Origin: M3007 sp038246345
Lineage (GTDB): Bacteria; Bacteroidota; Bacteroidia; Chitinophagales; Saprospiraceae
Length of the DNA: 16,233 nucleotides
Assembly: GCA_038246345.1 (NCBI GenBank)
Contig: JBBRWA010000119.1
Location: forward strand, 1 to 16,233
Reading direction: 5' to 3'
The translations under genes and the position numbers were made by a program. The notes under the pieces are model-generated. The model worked only from the letters and a program-made list of their open reading frames with translations. It searched no databases and was not told where the DNA came from. This document shows, piece after piece, positions 14,704 to 16,233 of the stretch (its first letter is position 1; each line of letters starts with the position of its first letter).

Positions 14704-14711
14704 CAAACATA
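14704..14711 (-). promoter_or_regulatory. Bacteroidota -7 element (TATGTTTG) for the TonB-dependent receptor
   Basis: On the minus strand 14711 to 14704 reads TATGTTTG, an exact TAnnTTTG match, 4 nt before the outer ATG. It predicts a transcript starting at about 14699-14697 and thus a 5' UTR of about 24 nt for the inner ATG. No clear -33 TTG is seen at the usual distance. Confidence 0.45.
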
Positions 14712-14868
14712 GATACAAGCCTCCTAGGTTTACTTAAGAAGTTATTAGAATGCCAAAATATTTACCGAACACCAAAATTATATTCCAATTCAATATAATC
14801 ATATCATTTTTCACCCGATATTTGCAGTCGAAAAGTTTGTCTAATCCTTTTTAACCTCAGTTCCGAAA

Positions 14869-14889
14869 CGTGCAAAAAAAACTTGCACG
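14869..14889. promoter_or_regulatory. Palindromic site CGTGCAA-N7-TTGCACG in the divergent intergenic region
   Basis: A perfect 7-bp inverted repeat, 14869-14875 and 14883-14889, with an A-rich 7-nt spacer. It directly precedes ATATTTGC, which together with an identical CGATATTTGC at 14814-14823 could be a degenerate -7 promoter element for the haloperoxidase-like gene. An operator or a short hairpin in the 5' UTR are both possible. Confidence 0.35.
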
Positions 14890-14940
14890 ATATTTGCTCC
14901 GTTTTCAATCCGTATAATTTCAACAAATTTCCCTCGCAGC

Positions 14941-16233
14941 ATGAAAATTTTTCAACACTTCAAATCTCTATCATTTTTGCTAGTCTTGGGTGGGCTATTC
15001 CTTGTCCCAGCCTGTAACGACGTAAAAGTTGAGGTACTCTCGCCTGATTCAAATGTCCACAACTATGACAACAATGTCTTTCTGGAGTGGAACAACGCAT
15101 TCATGGAGATCGAGCGTTACGCTCCAGGGTACCGCCCAGGTCCTGCGCCGCGTGCATTAGCCTATCTTGGACTGTCTGCTTACGAGTGTGTTGTTGCTGG
15201 CATTCCAGAGAACAAGTCACTTGCCCCAAATTTTCCAGGCATGAATTTACCCCAAATTGATGCAAGCGACAATTATTACTGGCCAGCTGTCATAAATTCC
15301 TCCTATCAGTATTTGATGGAGCGTTTCTTTTACCACATGGAAAATGCGCGGCCGCAGGAATTTGCCTTGATAAACGGTACTTTTACCAAGCTGCACAATC
15401 AATATGCAGCGTTGACCGATGCTGATGTCCTGGAGCGTTCAGAGCAACTGGGTCGTTCTGTAGCTGCTGGTGTGTATCAATGGGAAACCTCAGATAGAGA
15501 GGGTCATAATGCGTTTTTGAACCCCCAACCAATTGGCTATGTCCCGCCATCTGGCCCGGGAAAATGGAAGCCAACTTTCCCGGATTATGGGTTAGCCGTA
15601 TTTCCCGATTGGGGCAAAGTGCGTCGCTTTGCCATGTCTGATCTGGATATGACACCTCGGCCTCCAATTCCATACAGCGAGAGCGAAACCTCGCTTTATT
15701 GGACACAGGGTATGGAATTGTACAATACAGTGAACAACATTAAAGCAGGTGGCCCAGGCGCTTACGAAGGCAAATGGATCGCTGAATTCTGGAGTGATGA
15801 CATGCTGAATGTTACTTTCTCCCCGCCTACCCGCTTAATTGCAATTCTCAATCAAGTAGTAGAACTAGAAGGCTTGGATCTTGCAGAATGCGCTGAAGTA
15901 TATGCTAAAATGGGTATGGCTATCAGCGACAACAGCGTTGCCATCTGGAATGCAAAGTACTTATTCAACACCGAACGCCCTGTAACGTATATCAGGAATA
16001 TTATTGCTCAAAAATATCCGCAGGCCGCCAATTGGTCCTCCAATTTGAACAACCCCTACGGTGGGCCACAAGGGTTTTCACCAGCTTTCCCTGCCTATCC
16101 ATCAGGACATTCCGGATTTGGTGGCGCTGGGGCTAAAATCCTGTCTGCTTTTTTTGAATTTACACCAAAACACCCTGGCACCTACACCTTCACGGACTAT
16201 TGTCATGATGGCAGGACTGAATTTATTGGAACC
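14941..16233 (+). CDS. Vanadium haloperoxidase/PAP2-superfamily lipoprotein (partial, C-terminus beyond window)
   Basis: The frame is open from ATG 14941 to the window end, 431 codons. The start has a lipoprotein signal peptide with lipobox LVPAC (Cys25). The remainder is helical and matches vanadium-dependent haloperoxidases and related acid phosphatases: Lys339 and Arg346-Pro347 in NAKYLFNTERPVTYI give the K-x6-RP motif, and AYPSGHSGFGGAG (Pro387, Ser388, Gly389, His390) gives the PSGH motif with the acid-base His. The third motif (S-R-x5-H, with the vanadate-coordinating His) lies beyond the window, so metal binding cannot be confirmed. Whether it oxidises halides or removes phosphate is open. 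It is divergent from the TonB-dependent receptor with 241 nt between. Confidence 0.88.
   Translation, partial: MKIFQHFKSLSFLLVLGGLFLVPACNDVKVEVLSPDSNVHNYDNNVFLEWNNAFMEIERYAPGYRPGPAPRALAYLGLSAYECVVAGIPENKSLAPNFPGMNLPQIDASDNYYWPAVINSSYQYLMERFFYHMENARPQEFALINGTFTKLHNQYAALTDADVLERSEQLGRSVAAGVYQWETSDREGHNAFLNPQPIGYVPPSGPGKWKPTFPDYGLAVFPDWGKVRRFAMSDLDMTPRPPIPYSESETSLYWTQGMELYNTVNNIKAGGPGAYEGKWIAEFWSDDMLNVTFSPPTRLIAILNQVVELEGLDLAECAEVYAKMGMAISDNSVAIWNAKYLFNTERPVTYIRNIIAQKYPQAANWSSNLNNPYGGPQGFSPAFPAYPSGHSGFGGAGAKILSAFFEFTPKHPGTYTFTDYCHDGRTEFIGT

Overview
The window looks like a chromosomal stretch from a member of the Bacteroidota, probably the Saprospiria (Haliscomenobacter/Lewinella-like). The support is two matches to the Bacteroidota -7 promoter element TAnnTTTG, absence of clear Shine-Dalgarno sequences, a LytS/LytR-type two-component pair, a FecA-like TonB-dependent receptor, and lipoproteins with Bacteroidota-style signals. 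No phage, transposase, rRNA or tRNA gene is visible.

Layout. Positions 2-310 hold the 3' end of an unrecognised gene. A 167-bp inverted-repeat element (337-503) separates it from a convergent minus-strand group: a PTPS/QueD-family pterin synthase (2704-3126), GTP cyclohydrolase I (2025-2621) and a multi-pass GT39/ArnT-like membrane protein (503-2011). Divergent from these is a LytS-type sensor kinase (3329-4390), then a cluster of short TGTGATAAT repeats, then its LytTR response regulator (4551-5285). Next come a solitary Cas6-family gene (5430-6221), with no other cas gene and no CRISPR array, a lipoprotein gene 6 nt downstream (6228-6638), and a convergent secreted protein of unknown function (6641-7480).

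The most coherent part is a sulfur amino-acid region at 7666-12471. A SAM-I riboswitch (7666-7783) precedes a cystathionine gamma-synthase/lyase family gene (7939-9120). A terminator hairpin follows, then homoserine dehydrogenase (9204-10367). After that a promoter-like sequence leads into a 32-codon leader ORF with five consecutive Cys codons (10463-10561). A perfect 16-bp terminator hairpin (10583-10629) follows, whose left arm can alternatively pair with a segment inside the leader ORF. Downstream are serine O-acetyltransferase (10654-11484) and cysteine synthase (11518-12471). This has the architecture of a classical ribosome-stalling attenuator that senses cysteine. The methionine branch would therefore be controlled by SAM through RNA and the cysteine branch by Cys-tRNA supply. 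This is the main discovery candidate in the window.

The right end carries a convergent TonB-dependent receptor (12501-14675 or 14699) and, divergent from it, a truncated gene for a lipoprotein of the vanadium haloperoxidase/PAP2 superfamily (14941 to the window edge).
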